NCBI RefSeq assembly: GCF_000350225.1
Contig: NW_005179158.1
Location: 767,946 to 831,945 of the forward strand
Direction of reading: 5' to 3'
DNA from: Chondrus crispus
Taxonomy: Eukaryota > Rhodophyta > Florideophyceae > Gigartinales > Gigartinaceae
DNA: 64,000 bases
Below the pieces are notes generated by a model, which was given only the letters and a program-made list of their open reading frames with translations, did no database searches and had not been told where the DNA came from. Of this stretch, positions 44,012 to 55,999 are shown one piece after another; the stretch's first letter is position 1, and each line of letters starts with the position of its first letter. The translations under genes were made by a program, and so were the position numbers.

Positions 44012-46560
44012 ATGAAACGTTCGTCTTGGTTTATTCTCTCCTTTACTGCTCCTTCTTTTCCCCTACATATTCATCCGTTACTGTATCGGTATTGGCAGTC
44101 CATGGCCTACCTACGCTCTACCAACCCCTCGTGTACGAGTTGTGACATATTTTGTATATCGAGCTACTACCCGTCTGCGGGATATGAGACAGAAGGTCTC
44201 AAACGCCGTAGTGGTGTATTGCATTACAGAACCCTTCGGGCGGTCCACAAACGAACTATTCCCCACGCATGGCTTAAGCGGTACCTCGACTCAATCATTG
44301 CCATGCTGGCGGGCAAGAACTGATTTGTGACAGAGATACGGCCACTACATCTACAAGAGGCCCCATTGGAGTGTCATAGCTTTATCATGCCGGATGGTAT
44401 ATACAGTCCTACACGCATAATGCACGGTCAACGTAACGAGATGGACTTCTGCCAGAGTTCAGTCCAGAAGATCAGCGAAAACGTATCGCAAAACTTGCTT
44501 CAGTGGCTAGATGACATGTTTTTATACGAGCCTAACGCGAAATCGCAGGTCAATGTTCTAGAAACGTTCTTCCAGATCGGTTGACAGTAGCAACTTAAGC
44601 TACATGCAAAGAAATGTGAGCTGTTCTGATTCAGCATTCACTGGTGCTGATGAGTTATCAGTGAGGAGGGAGTACGCATGGACTCAGCACGCTTTCAGAA
44701 ACTGGTAAATATGCTCGAGTCGAGAATGGGTGTTGAGTTACAGTAATTCCATTGTGCCGCTAATTGGATGCGCGCAGCCATTCCTGAGTTAACCATAATT
44801 GTCGAGCCCTTGACGGATATGCTGGAGCTGGTAAATCAAAACGCTGGCAAGACGAATAAGGGAGCAGAGGCAAAGATATACCCCGCTAGGGTTGATTGAG
44901 GTATAACCCACTCGGCGGCGTTCCAAAATATAAGGAATGCGATAGACAGTGCGGGTGAGCTATCACACTTTGACCCAGACCAATTGTTATGCCTGTTCAC
45001 TGATGAAAGTGATAAGCATTGGGCGGGAATCCGATCTGAAATTATTCGAAAAGACAAAGACTTTTCTTTTGAAAACTAGCCTCATGAACCGTCGGATTTT
45101 CTCTCAGGCCCTTTCAAGGGCTCTGAAGTTCCCTGTTCCACACCAGGAAACGAAGCTGCGGCTTCGGTTCACCGCGTGGAACAACTGGACTGCCTTTGGC
45201 TGCTCCCGACCGGATCTCAGATGTTCACGGATCACAGTGACTTGGTTTACCCCGATATTAAATTGTCATCGGCGGCAGATATCGTTAATGCAAAAGAAGA
45301 AGCGGGGATTGAAAAGAAAAGTAAAGTACGCTTCTCCAGGAAGATGAAATAGGGCGCAACATGAAAGGTTCCGTATCGATCCCCTCTAAAGTTACACATT
45401 TACAATTTCGTATTTGTGTCATCGACCATTGCGAGTGGGCAGGACGTCAAGGTTTCGACAGCGCCTGCGCAGCCATTAAGGAGTATTTCTAGGATCACAT
45501 GGACGACGGAGTGTCACCTTTTTGAAATTCCTGCTTACACTGTGCCGTCTCCATAGGAGGTAATGGAGTTTCTCTTCCGCTTGATCATCAAATTCATGGG
45601 AAATGGCAATAAACGCATCCATTTTGATTTCCTCTGTATGGGAGAGAGGTTTGACAGCCAGGGAATATGCATGGCTATGGAGGACGATGCATCAATCTAC
45701 AATTGGCTCCAACCAGTTAAGGGGGCAAAGTCAGGAGCGGTGGTCAGCGCCCTCATGAAATCGGTTTATGCTTTTAGCGTCGTGAGAAATTGGTTGTCGG
45801 ACAGGGGAAGCCATTTCAAGAACAAAGTGATGGCAGCAATTAGTCGAGCGCTACATGCTCATCACTACTTTACCGCACCAAACACTCCGCAATGTAACGG
45901 CGCAGTCGAAAGTGTTTGTGGTGAAGTTCTACGATACTGCAGAGCTCTACTGGCCGAGTTTCGTGTGAAGCGAAACGGGTGGAGGCTTGTGCCGGTAATT
46001 GTGCAGTCTGTTTTGAACAAAAACGGGTAAGATGTCTAGGAATTTGCCCACCCAATACCGTATTTTCTGGAATGTCTGAAGACAGCCCTCTTCATCCCAT
46101 TATGTCCCCAAGCTCTTATAAAATCAAGAGCACTGATGAAAGCTGAGCCCTGAAACGGCTAAATGTCGAAAGACTTTTAGATTCATTGCATGTTGTACAC
46201 AAAGATGTCGCCGAGCGACGTAAAACCGTTAAGGAATCTGCGGTCAAGAGACAAAACGAAAAGAACAACGTACAGAAGCCCAGTTTTTCAATTGGTGATT
46301 TCGTTCAAGTTGCTGATCGCTTTCCGACAGACGGTCATAAGTTACAGCTTCAGTAGCGGGGGCCCGATGAATCATTTGCATTGCTTCAGAGTGGTTGTAC
46401 GGGTGCTAAGATATCATTAATGAATGCTGGGCATTAGTGCACGGTAATAAACTTAAGTTCTATGCAGAATCGCAGCTCGGATTTTCGCAAGAACTCTTTG
46501 ATAGCATTGACAACACAGATATTCCCTATAATATGGCCTCTCCAATATCGATCTTCGCTA
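44012..46560 (+). pseudogene. Gypsy-type pol relic (family D): RT, RNase H, integrase
   Basis: Plus-strand pieces in several frames keep the order of a Ty3/gypsy pol. RT: MPDGIYSPTRIMHGQRN and LLQWLDDMFLYEPN, the palm motif WLDD at 44504-44515. RNase H: LCLFTDESDKHWAG near 45000 and MFTDHSDLVYPD near 45230. Integrase core (45563-46030): MAMEDDASIYNWLQPV, LSDRGSHFKN and NTPQCNGAVES, the last with the catalytic Glu. A C-terminal SIGDFVQVADRFPTDGHKLQL follows about 46290. Many stops and frameshifts make it dead and old. No LTRs were found. Confidence 0.75.
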
Positions 46561-47989
46561 AAATCGTGTGAGTCCTGTTATTTGGACAAGGTCGTTTGAG
46601 CTAGTTTGAATTTGTACATGGGTCCCCCACTTTTCCCCCGCGGACCTCTTTTTCCTACCCTCTAGCAATACACATCGTGCTTCTCGAATTTCTGACCATT
46701 CTATTGCACGCACTGTGTCATGCTTACTGAACTCGACGTTCAGATCCAAATACACAACTACGCATTACAATTGGAATTTGTTTCCAGATATTACAAACAC
46801 CGTCTGGCCATTGGTCATCATGCCTAAATTGGAACCCCAGCCTCGCAATTGGATCAATTCGTATTTGGATCACCTTCCCGTCGTCACACGACCGCCCATT
46901 TATGCTTGACCACGGGTGAGGGACTTTCGCACCGTCATGTGTCATAAAGGTCCTTAACCACTATTGTTACTCCTTATATCTCTTTGCCGAAGGCTACTTC
47001 TGTGGTTACTGCCAACGGACACATGCACCGTCGGCATCCAGTACTCTACTGCGGGCGTATTGTGATGCAGGTCTGGCTGTTACCGCTTTATGCGGACACA
47101 AATTGGGCCTCCGGGTCCGCCGGCCCGGTGCAATGGGGGGTGTCGGGACCCTACCTCGTTCGCTATCTTCCGCCATACGACCGCTTTGGCGAGGAGGGAC
47201 ACATGGACAGCCACACCGGTAACCCCTGTAGTCCTTTGGGCGGAGTTCTGCGTCGGTTGGCTACACAAATCGCGACCGCATCACCCGTGCGTGGTTCTGT
47301 GGGTGTATGTCATGGGGGGTGTTTTTATTGACGGGGCATACCGGATGGTGCTTATCCGCGACATTCCAGCGTTTACGGCGAGAGAAATAGATAGCCCTAC
47401 ATGCTCAGGGGTGATTGAGCGTTGGCAATCGCACGAGCGGACTTCTTACACACTTTCCTTGTTTCAGGTGGCTTTCAAGCTTGGGACCCAGAGGATTTTG
47501 AATGCAGGGGACTAAAGGAGGAGGTAAGAGGGCCGACGATTAAACAGGACAAAGCGGCGGGCATGACCGAAGTTCGGTGCCTTCCTTCCAGACACCGACT
47601 TCAATTCATATCCGGGGTGGTGGGCCCGTGTGATACGACAGGAGCCGTAATACTGGGACGCGAATACGGACCATTGTTCTGTGAAACTCAGGGCTGGTCC
47701 TTGGGTCACGAGTACTTCGTCATCTATGCGTAATCTGGGCGTCCTCACTGCCGTTTTCCTTTCTTTCCTAGCATCGGCCCGTGCCGCACGAAGGGGCGCC
47801 ACCGTGGCGCCGAGTCGAGGTACTCGTCGTGACGACGAGTAACTCTATTTGGCGTTGGGTGTCAGTGGCTCCTTCGATGAGCGAAAAGGGATCGCTGTTT
47901 AACCTACTAACGGGTTGTCCGTTCATTTTTCAAACGGTGAAGACACTGTGACCACCCTTCTATTTCTATACCGGTACACTGCTTGAGCT
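46561..47989. other. No recognisable gene
   Basis: 46980-47730 is relatively GC-rich with two overlapping plus-strand frames of 115 and 141 codons, of no recognisable family. A perfect palindrome TACTCGTCGTGACGACGAGTA lies near 47821. Confidence 0.35.
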
Positions 47990-49070
47990 AGTGTGTGATC
48001 CCAGTTTGCAGGATCGCGGAACGTCATCATCTTCACGGCTCTTTTCAACGTTCCGACCATGCGCTCTGCCTTCCCATTTGACATGGGGGCATGGGCAAGG
48101 ACTGTTTGCCAGTTGATGCTCTGTGAGGCAATGGTGAGGCAATGGATTTAGGCCGTGAAGAGGCCGTGAAGCATGTCGAATGTTTGGCTATTATCATCCG
48201 CGGCGGACTACAGGAATGGATGATTTCCGTCTTGATGAAACGGATGACAGAGTCTGCGGTGGAACGGGGCGCTGGGATCGCCAATGGCCAACCAGTCAAA
48301 TGTTCCACGGCAATTAATGCATAAGATTGCCACTGGCAAACCTAGGTGGGGGGACGGCGAAGTCCACAGAGAACACATTAAACAGTGAGATGATGGGCAA
48401 GTGGAGGGTGCGCCAATAATGTGCCAGAGGAGCCGGGTGTAGACAACCACTGCATGATTTGACGTAATCGTAAACATCTCGGTGGCAAAGAGGCCACCAG
48501 AACCATTGTAATATAAGCTGCTTCGTGGTCAGCAGGTCCCAGTGTCCCAAGTCATCGTGAAACACGGACAGGATGTTAAGTCTTTCGGAAAATTCTGGGA
48601 TTGCACGCAGTACATTATTCGTACGGCAGAGGAGTAGTTCGGGCCTCCAGAGGAGGTTTTTTGCGTCCTTTCACCCTTCGCCTGTACGCGGCGTCGAGCT
48701 CACCCAGATGCAACGATTTCAGATAGTGCGTGACATGCTGGAGGTGCGGCTGCAAGTTGGCGATGAGTGGATGCGGGTTGGGTATGGTGCACAGGGATTA
48801 CTGACTATCAACATCAGACGATTTACCATGATGAATTCTGGAGAGGTAGTCTGCCGCCTGGTTGCTGGCACGGAGCCGATATAGTATATCGAAATTGTAT
48901 TCGGAAAAGAGGTCTAGTCACCGGGCCAGTCATCCATGTACATCACTCTTCTCAAACGCGGTGCGGAGTGCTTCGTAGTACGCTATCAACATGAGCTTCT
49001 TCCACATTTGCCACCATACGGACCAATCGGGTCCACTATTAAAGGACCACTGTCCTGGGGTTAGTCCCCG
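47990..49070 (-). pseudogene. Gypsy integrase and RNase H relic (family E)
   Basis: Minus-strand pieces: the end of RNase H near 48800-49060 (SEYNFDI-like, then a QAADYLSRIHHG-like end), then the zinc-binding and core parts of integrase at 48045-48565 with GHWDLLTTKQL, DYVKSCSGC, LFNVFSVDFA and VEHLTGWPLAI. It is closely related to the family C integrase at 50978-51586 (same GHWDL and EHLTGWP motifs). Frames change several times. Confidence 0.7.
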
Positions 49071-49106
49071 GACAGTACAGTACCTCCTGTAAATTTGTGA
49101 TATTCC
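49041..49106. repeat. 66-bp dispersed repeat, copy 1
   Basis: Matches 57344-57409 at about 64 of 66 positions. It contains the inverted repeat CTGTCC...GGACAG around GGGGTTAGTCCCC and ends TGTAAATTTGTGATATTCC. Confidence 0.85.
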
Positions 49107-49183
49107 GGTGACACGACCCCCTCCCCAGATCCGAATCCGGGCGGGTTACAACGTATAAGGCGTGGCCTCCGTGTCATACCTGG

Positions 49184-49782
49184 TGTAGCATATCCCCCTC
49201 CCGGATTTAAATTTAGATTAGATCTGTAACCGAGCTATACAGTACCTCAGCCCGCGCGCACACGTGTACCCCACGTATACGAGGGCGCGCGCACACACGA
49301 CTACGACACGTGTGCTGTCAGCCCCGACGGCTGACGGCACTACAGTGCAGGCCGACCTGCAGTACTGTAGTGTTATAATAGGTTACTCTGTATATTAAAT
49401 ATGGGCGGACCGCCGGCGGTGGAGGGGGGAATAAGCACGGACTTGTCAAGGATCCTCCACCTTGGTCCGCCCGCTTACTCCGAGGTACTTCCGTTTGTTA
49501 CCTAGGAGTAGCACCGCGCGCAGGTTGAGGACGCGCACAGCACGCCCACGAGCCGGCTCCGCCTCCGCCCATCGGTACTGGATCGTCACCCAGTACCGCT
49601 CCGGGGCGTCGAGGCGTCGAACCGCTCGCGCGTGCGCAGGTTCTCCCCGATCCTGCTCTACCACCGCTACCTCGAGCTCGTGCTCGGTACCGTGGGTGGG
49701 CCGTGCTTCTACCTTCCCCCCGATCGGGTTCTTTCCGAACTGCCAGTATTCACCCCCTCGTCGTTGGGGGTGATATACTACA
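49184..49782 (+). repeat. Solo LTR 2 with target duplication
   Basis: 599 bp, starting TGTAGCATATCCCCC and ending GGTGATATACTACA, flanked by CCTGG at 49179-49183 and 49783-49787. TATATTAAATA lies at 49391-49401; CACGTG at 49261 and 49307. Same family as solo LTR 1 and LTR 3. Confidence 0.9.
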
Positions 49783-50134
49783 CCTGGTCCTCTGCCGGAG
49801 TCACAACCGGGCCGTCTATCTTGACAACCGTAATCCCCAAAGTGACCTAATTTAGTGTCACCATCGACACCACTCCCCCAATGGCTCCACGTTGCCACGT
49901 GTGTACCTGGGACCTCACTGTAAGTATTTTTCTCTAACATTAATCCATTGTTCACACAACTTGAGTGCACATTCAAACTGTGTTTTTTCCATTAATCCTG
50001 CGAAGACCTTGCGCAGCGCGAATAGCAATTCGAGCTCTTCTTTATCAGAAATACTTGGTCTGCTCACATGTGTGGCGGTGCTCAGGTGGGGTTTCAATCC
50101 CCGAGTATGCCCCCCGCAAAAGGATCTCACTGGC

Positions 50135-50335
50135 ATGGCGAAGACAAAGCAAACCGCGCGTCGGAGCACGGGCGGCAAAGCTCCGCGGAAGCAAATAGCG
50201 ACGAAGGCAGCACGATTTTCCCGTGAAGTGCAAGATGTTCGGGAGACTATGATGTGGAAATTATCGAAAAGAAGTCATATTAAGAAGCTCTCTAAGAGCA
50301 CTGAAGGCACTCAGCGGTACTCGTACCACGTTTAG
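50135..50335 (+). CDS. 66-aa ORF beginning with a histone H3 N-terminal tail
   Basis: From ATG 50135 the first 27 codons read as an H3 tail ([20 protein letters not shown], then IATKAAR). Relative to canonical H3, Arg2 is Lys, Lys9 is Arg, Leu20 is Ile and Lys27 is Phe; Lys4, Lys14, Lys18 and Lys23 are kept. After Arg26 it departs from H3 and continues for about 39 basic residues (...[14 protein letters not shown]...) to TAG at 50333; the histone fold is absent. It lies in a 583-bp segment between solo LTR 2 and LTR 3. The simplest reading is a truncated H3 retrogene fragment. An expressed tail-like peptide is possible but has no support beyond the open frame. Confidence 0.55.
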   Translation: MAKTKQTARRSTGGKAPRKQIATKAARFSREVQDVRETMMWKLSKRSHIKKLSKSTEGTQRYSYHV

Positions 50336-50370
50336 GTTTGGTTGCAGCTTGTGACATAATTGCCGGCGAC

Positions 50371-50977
50371 TACTGCATATATTAGATTAGATTACAATTA
50401 GATCTAACGCTTTAAGGTACGAACCTTACAGCGTGCGAGCGCGCATATCTTACAGCGCACGGGCACGCGCCAGCACACGTGTACGACACGTGTGCTGTCA
50501 GCCCGATAGCGGACAGTATTACAGTGCAGGACGACCCGCGCTGTACAGTAGTACGGTACTGTAGTATAGTATGACAACTCCGACTTGTATATTAAATAGG
50601 GGGAGGGGGCGCCGGCGGGAGAGGACCAAGGTAGCTTGGTCACGATCCAAGACCGCCGAGCAACCCTCCAGCTTACTCTAATTAGCGCGACACCTTCGCG
50701 CGACTTTTAGTTGGGAACCGGCATGGGTCGGGTTGCGCGACACGCGAGCGAGCCGGGATCCGTCTCCGCCCATCAGCGCTAGTACGTCACCCAGCACTGC
50801 TCCGGGGCGTTGAGGCGTCGATCCGCTCATGCGACCTACCCCGACCCGCTCTACCGCACTGCTACCGGGCCCGTGACCAGTTCCGTGAGCAGGAGGAGTC
50901 CCCCGCCTTCCACCGATCTAGGGTCACCGTCAGACTGTGAGCCACACCCCTCCTTCACTGGGGGTGTTTATGCTACA
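50371..50977 (+). repeat. LTR 3 of the solo-LTR family, no target duplication
   Basis: Aligns with solo LTRs 1 and 2 from about 50371 (TACTGCATATATTAGATTAG) to 50977 (GTGTTTATGCTACA), with TATATTAAATA at 50588-50598 and CACGTG at 50476 and 50487. Its start has lost the TGTAG terminus and the flanks do not match. It interrupts the integrase of element C, whose frame is cut right after SNGRAERMIG. Confidence 0.8.
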
Positions 50978-53218
50978 CATTCCAATCATTCTCTCCGCTC
51001 TACCATTAGACATGGGAGCGTAGGCGAGCACTGTGCGCCACGTGATGCCGTGCTGAGCCATGGAGCTGGAAACGACCGAGGCTGTGAAGCTGGTCGCATT
51101 GCCAGAGACAATGGTCCGCGGAGGGCCGAATGAGTACATAATTTCTCTCTTGACGAAGTCAAGAACCGCTTGAGCAGCACTATCAGCTATGTCTATTGCA
51201 ATTGGCCATCCTGTCAGATGTTCGACCGCAACTAACACAAAGGGGTTTCCGGACGAGGTGGCAGGGAAGGGGCCGGCAAAGTCAATAGAGAAAACATCAA
51301 ACAAGCTTGAAACAGGAAAGCGCACAGTTGTCTTGTACTTTAGAATCGGGCGTGCCATCTGACACCCGTCACAACTCTTCACGTAGTCTCTTACGTCCAT
51401 ATAAACGGTCGACCACCAGTACCTTTCTGTGACAAATTGACGAGTAGTCTTCAAGTCCCAATGCCCAAATGTCGTCATGGAAACCCTTCCGTACCTTCTC
51501 ACGATAGGAGATTGGGACAACAACACGAAGACCATGGATGGCACGGCGTAAAAGCTTACACTCCCACACAAGAAAGTTCTTCGCATTAGTCTTCACGCGA
51601 GATTTCCTGCGGTCGTCCAACCCAACCAGAGTTTCGCCTTGCAGATATGACTGGATGTCTCTACAGCACTCTTCTAGATCTCCTGTAGAGTAGACTAGGT
51701 GGTTATGGACAAGGCAAGTTCTCCCTCTTCCAGGCCAGTAGAGTCGCCTCCGTTGTCGGGCTGAATACGAGAAAGATAGTCAGCTGCACTATTTGCCCAA
51801 CCACGACGATAATCCACTGTGAAGTCGTACTCAGCTGAGAAGTCTAACCAACGAGCCAAACGACCGCGGATGTACTTCTTGCGAAAGGCGTAACCAAGAG
51901 CCTGGTAATCAGGAATCAATTTGAAAGGTGTAGACGAAAGCACAAAAACACGAAATTTCTTCAAGCAAAGATGACCGCAAGTGCCTCACGCTCACAAGCG
52001 GAGTACTTGCGCTCAGATGTATTCATAGTACGACTTGCGTACTGGATGGGATGTATCTTCCCGTCATTCTTTTTTTGAGCCAACACAGCTCCGACGGAGA
52101 CCGAGGACACATCTGTCTCAAAGATGAAGGGCTTCTCGAAGTTTGGATAAGCCAAGACGGGCGGGGAAGTCAACTTAATACGTAGTTCATCAAAGGCTTC
52201 TTGCAATTCTCCGGTCCATTTCAATCCGGCATTTTCGGATGTAGCCGCATGGAGTACAGCAGCAATATCGGCAAACTTGTACTGAAATGACGGTAGTCGC
52301 TTGCTAACCCGAGAAAATGCCTAAGTTCGGTCGTAGTGGTCGGGATCGGTGCATCCCAGACTGCTTCGACCTTGCCCAGGTCCACTAGACCAGCTTTGTC
52401 ATATTGTCGACAAGAGCGGGACTACTGGACTACAGCAATCCCTCTCTTGTTGACAATATGACAAAGCAACTTGATCTTCGCTTGAACGAAGTTGCGCTTC
52501 GTCAACTTAAGCTTGAAGCCAGCCTCATCAATCACATCAAATACTTGCTGCAGGTGCCGAAGATGCCCTTCTAGATTCTTGGGGAACACTACAACGTCAT
52601 GAAGTTGTAGTGCACTCCGCGAGAGATTTTATCCATCATTTTCTGAAATGTCGAAAGCGCATTCATCAATCCAAAGGGCATGACTTCGAATTTATACGTC
52701 CCGTAGCGGTAGACGAAAGTAATCATTTCTTTGCATTGTTGTGTCATCTGAACTTACCAGTAACGGCTGAACAAATCTAGAGGAGTGAAGTACGAACTTT
52801 CTTCCCATTCGTCAAATATCTCCTCGATTTTCAGAAAAGGCCATCGGTCGGCCTTCATCCTCTGGTTCAGGGCACGGTATTCAACACAGAAGCGTGGATG
52901 AACATCTTTTTTGGATGCGATGTCCACCGGGAACGACCATGCGGAGCTGGAAGGGGTGATGATTCCTGCTTCCAGCATTTTATCGAGCTCTTTCCGCACA
53001 ATTTCGTCATGCAACGGAGCCATTCTCCTTGCCGAGTGGTAGATTGGATTCGTATCATCTAACTCGAAAGGATGCTTGATTGGGACTTGAGCAAGCCGAA
53101 AGTTGTCAAGAGATGCGGCAACAATACTCTTATGCATCAATGCGGTCTTGACGATGCTTTGAGCTTCATCGTTGAGATGAGCAAGTCTCTCCCGAAGAAA
53201 TATTGTGGTATGAACTCG
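50978..53218 (-). pseudogene. Gypsy family C pol: RT, RNase H, integrase
   Basis: Minus-strand order is preserved. RT N-terminal half at 52754-53218 (LDKMLEAGIITPSSSAWSFP, FCVEYRALNQRMKADRWPF). The palm is degenerate near 52600: the catalytic motif reads LHDVVVF in place of a YVDD-type sequence. RNase H at 51961-52224 (FETDVSSVSVGAVLAQ, CEREALAVIFA) and 51695-51964 (ending AADYLSRI). Integrase at 50978-51586 with GHWDLKTTRQF, DYVKSCDGCQMARP, FDVFSIDFAGPFPA and VEHLTGWPIAI. It ends where LTR 3 was inserted, so the C-terminal part is missing. Several frame changes; inactive. Confidence 0.85.
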
Positions 53219-53812
53219 TGCCACTCTAGTATCCTTTTTCGCACGACTCGTTTACACGTGTATCTAGATAACTCAAGTAACCCGACGTACAGTACCAAGC
53301 CCATTTACACAAGCCTTGCCCGCTTTCGACACGCACACACGTGGACCTACTACCGTGCCTGTACACTTGTGTACTATGACGCGGCCTCGTGAGCTCTAGC
53401 CGTTACATCTCGACCGCGATGTAGTACAGTATATAGTGTCGTTGGCGCTTGCGCCGGGTGGGTTTGGGGACAAGCAACCACGGACCAAGGACGCGACTCT
53501 CGTTCTTGGTTTTGCGCGGTACTAACTAACTTCTTCTCGTTCACGCTCTCTCGTTCTCCTCACTCGCGCCCTAGGACTCTCGTGGCGACGTCCCGTGTTG
53601 CCTCCCCGCTCGCGCGCACCGTTCGCTGGCCGTGTGTTAGCCCCGCTGGGTCGAGATCACCGCATCGTTCGCTTCTAGTTTCCGTGGTTCGCGGGCACAC
53701 CCAGGTTCTACAGTCGCCCGAAAGCCTCTACCGCTTCCCCCTAGCTACTTAGTACACGACCCCACGAACGACCCTTGTTTTAGCACGTGGCCACGTTTCG
53801 CGTTCTACTACA
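53219..53812 (+). repeat. Solo LTR of family B inserted into element C
   Basis: 594 bp, starting TGCCACTCTAGTATCC and ending GCGTTCTACTACA, the same family as 31146-31745 but in plus orientation. CACGTG at 53255, 53338 and 53784. It separates protease from RT of element C. I could not find a matching 5-bp duplication, so the boundary or history is not fully resolved. Confidence 0.8.
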
Positions 53813-55760
53813 ATTATCACTGTCTCGTTGATGGCATTGGAATCGGGTGACCCCATTTCATCCTCTTCTTTCATCGCTCCGTCCACATTCGCGTCTTGCT
53901 CAAAAGGGTCATCGTTAAGGATGGCGACCACATAGGTCTCTTCTTCCGGCGAACTTTCTGAGGCGAGCGACTCGACATCAGAAGTGAAGTCTTCACTATC
54001 CGTCTCCAAACCTGCCACGATAGGACTTACTTGGTCAAACTCCAAACTCATTCTCACGGTTTTGTTTCCAATCACCATTCTAACTGACTGGCGACCGAGG
54101 TCGATGCAGGCTTGAAGTTCTTCGAGAGTTGGATACCCGATTAAGATGTCAACCGGGGATCCTTCAACAACTAAGAAGTTTAGTGAGGTAACAGTACCGT
54201 TGAACGGAACGGGAACGTCCTCGATAGAACCCAGGCAGATTGTCTTTTGCTCATCGGCAACCGTAATCTTCGTCGAGGTCGGCTTTGGAGACAGAGAGAG
54301 CTTACATGCCACAGAAGCATTCATAGAATTAGGGATTGATCCTGATTCAAACGAAGCCCTCGTTTGTGTTCTGTAGACTTGTACCGAAACTACTTTCAGA
54401 CGTTTCGGCAAAGTACCGATCGAAGCGGCTACGGGGCGTCTAGGGCGACTGTTGAAAAAACAACGGATGTCTTTCTTGGCCTCGTCGCCATCTCCTCGAA
54501 TCAGTTGACCGAAAGTCAAACCAGAGGGGGCGTTCGCGAGGGAACAGAACACTTCGTAATTTCCCGAGTGCTCTTGGACGGCATTCTTCTTACTCGTCCT
54601 CTTCTTTCTTTGCTCGATGGCCAGGCTTTGGAGGTTTCCGCATGTGGTTCGGGGTCCAGTACTTACGCGAGTTGGGAAGGGAGGGAGTTGTCTCATCGCC
54701 ACCATCCTTTCGAGTCTTGGCCACCGGCTCTCCATCGGCGTTTCTCTTGACCGATGCCACTAACTCCTCATCAGCGGGGAGTTTGTCGTGCGTCACAAAA
54801 CTCACCTGGTGTCCTGCAGACCCCCCTAGTGTCTTCGACGCGCCAGCGGCGGTTTGAGTCTTCTTGGGAGAGTAAGCGCTGCTACCCCCTCTGTGAACCA
54901 AATATAGCCCCACAGATTGCTTCTGAATGACCAAATTTCCCGCAACGTGGGCATTTCGTTTCCCTATGCGGATTCGCATCGCATCTATTAGCGCTCTGAC
55001 CCGGGCGCTTGCAATATGAACAGGTACGATCGTGTACGGGGCTGAACACTGTTGACTCATCCCTCCAATGGTTCTTCCTGATCATGAGGGAAAGGTCGCC
55101 CAGATGATTCGTTAAAGCGTCAACTTTCGTCTCGAGTAGAGACAAGGGAGCGTTTGACCGCATCATGACCTTTTTCAATCTAATTTGACCTCGCGGCTCG
55201 TACATACCGTGCGAGCTCTCCAAGGCGTTGTAGCACGAATTACTGAAGGAGTACGCCGCCGCTTGAAAGGCGCAGCGACCAGACCAGAAGTCCATGATCG
55301 CATCGAATAGGGCCTTGTAGGTCTTCGCAACCTGATAGATGGCAAATTGGGCCAACTCGAGATGTTCCATCACGGTTTTGCGAAGTAATCCGAACTTCGT
55401 TTCGTCCTTGAACCGAGCCTTCTCGTAGTGACGGTAGGAGTTTCGAACGGACCCACTGAGGTCCCCGAAGAAAGGCAAGCGGCCATCGCGTCCCGAATCA
55501 CATCTTCAGGTGATTCAACCGGGGCGAACCGCTCCGCTAAGGCCTTCTTGACCTTCTGGCAGTCGGAGCCATCTGCACTGATGTCTCTGTTCTTGACGAA
55601 TGCTTGATAGAAGAAGTAGAATGCATCTACCCCAGATAGCGAAGGAGTTCAGATGTCCTTTCTTTGTCCGACTTGCCAGAGGTAGCAACATTCTCGAAGA
55701 CCAAGAAGAACGTGTGGACGTCGGCGGGCTTCGACTAGTCAAACAGTGACAGGGAGCCGT
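53813..55760 (-). pseudogene. Gypsy family C Gag-protease
   Basis: Gag remains start around 55750 in shifting frames. The frame 54882-55478 carries the end of the capsid-like region and two zinc knuckles near 54940-55030: CSYCKRPGQSANRC (Gln where His is expected) and CPRCGKFGHSEAIC (complete). A retropepsin-like region follows at about 53980-54400: FESGSIPN, with Glu in place of the catalytic Asp of DSG, then VDILIGYPTLEELQ. The apparent C-terminal residues of the 328-codon frame (53749-54735) are LTR read in antisense and not native. Multiple lesions; inactive. Confidence 0.75.
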
Positions 55761-55999
55761 CTTCTTTGCCACCGGTCCACAAGAGTACCATGTTGGAAGT
55801 GGAAAGGGGCTGCCCGCGTAGGGGAGGGAAAAGGCAAAGGAAGAGAGATTTTTTTGTTTAGGTGGTGTGTACTGTGCGAACGGAAGAGACCCGTTGAGTC
55901 AGAATGCAAAAGTGGCGTATCCATTATGTAGTGCAGTGGACACACTCGCCAACGAGGGCTTAAATCTAGCTATGAGGCAAAGCGGTACGTCCAGTCACT

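Noticed and set aside
49184-50977. One retrotransposon with LTR 2 and LTR 3 as its two LTRs and the H3 ORF as its cargo
   Set aside because: LTR 2 has its own perfect CCTGG duplication, so it is a solo LTR, and the 583-bp interval has neither a primer-binding site nor a polypurine tract next to the LTRs.
53749-53812. C-terminal residues of the family C protease frame
   Set aside because: They are the solo LTR read in antisense.
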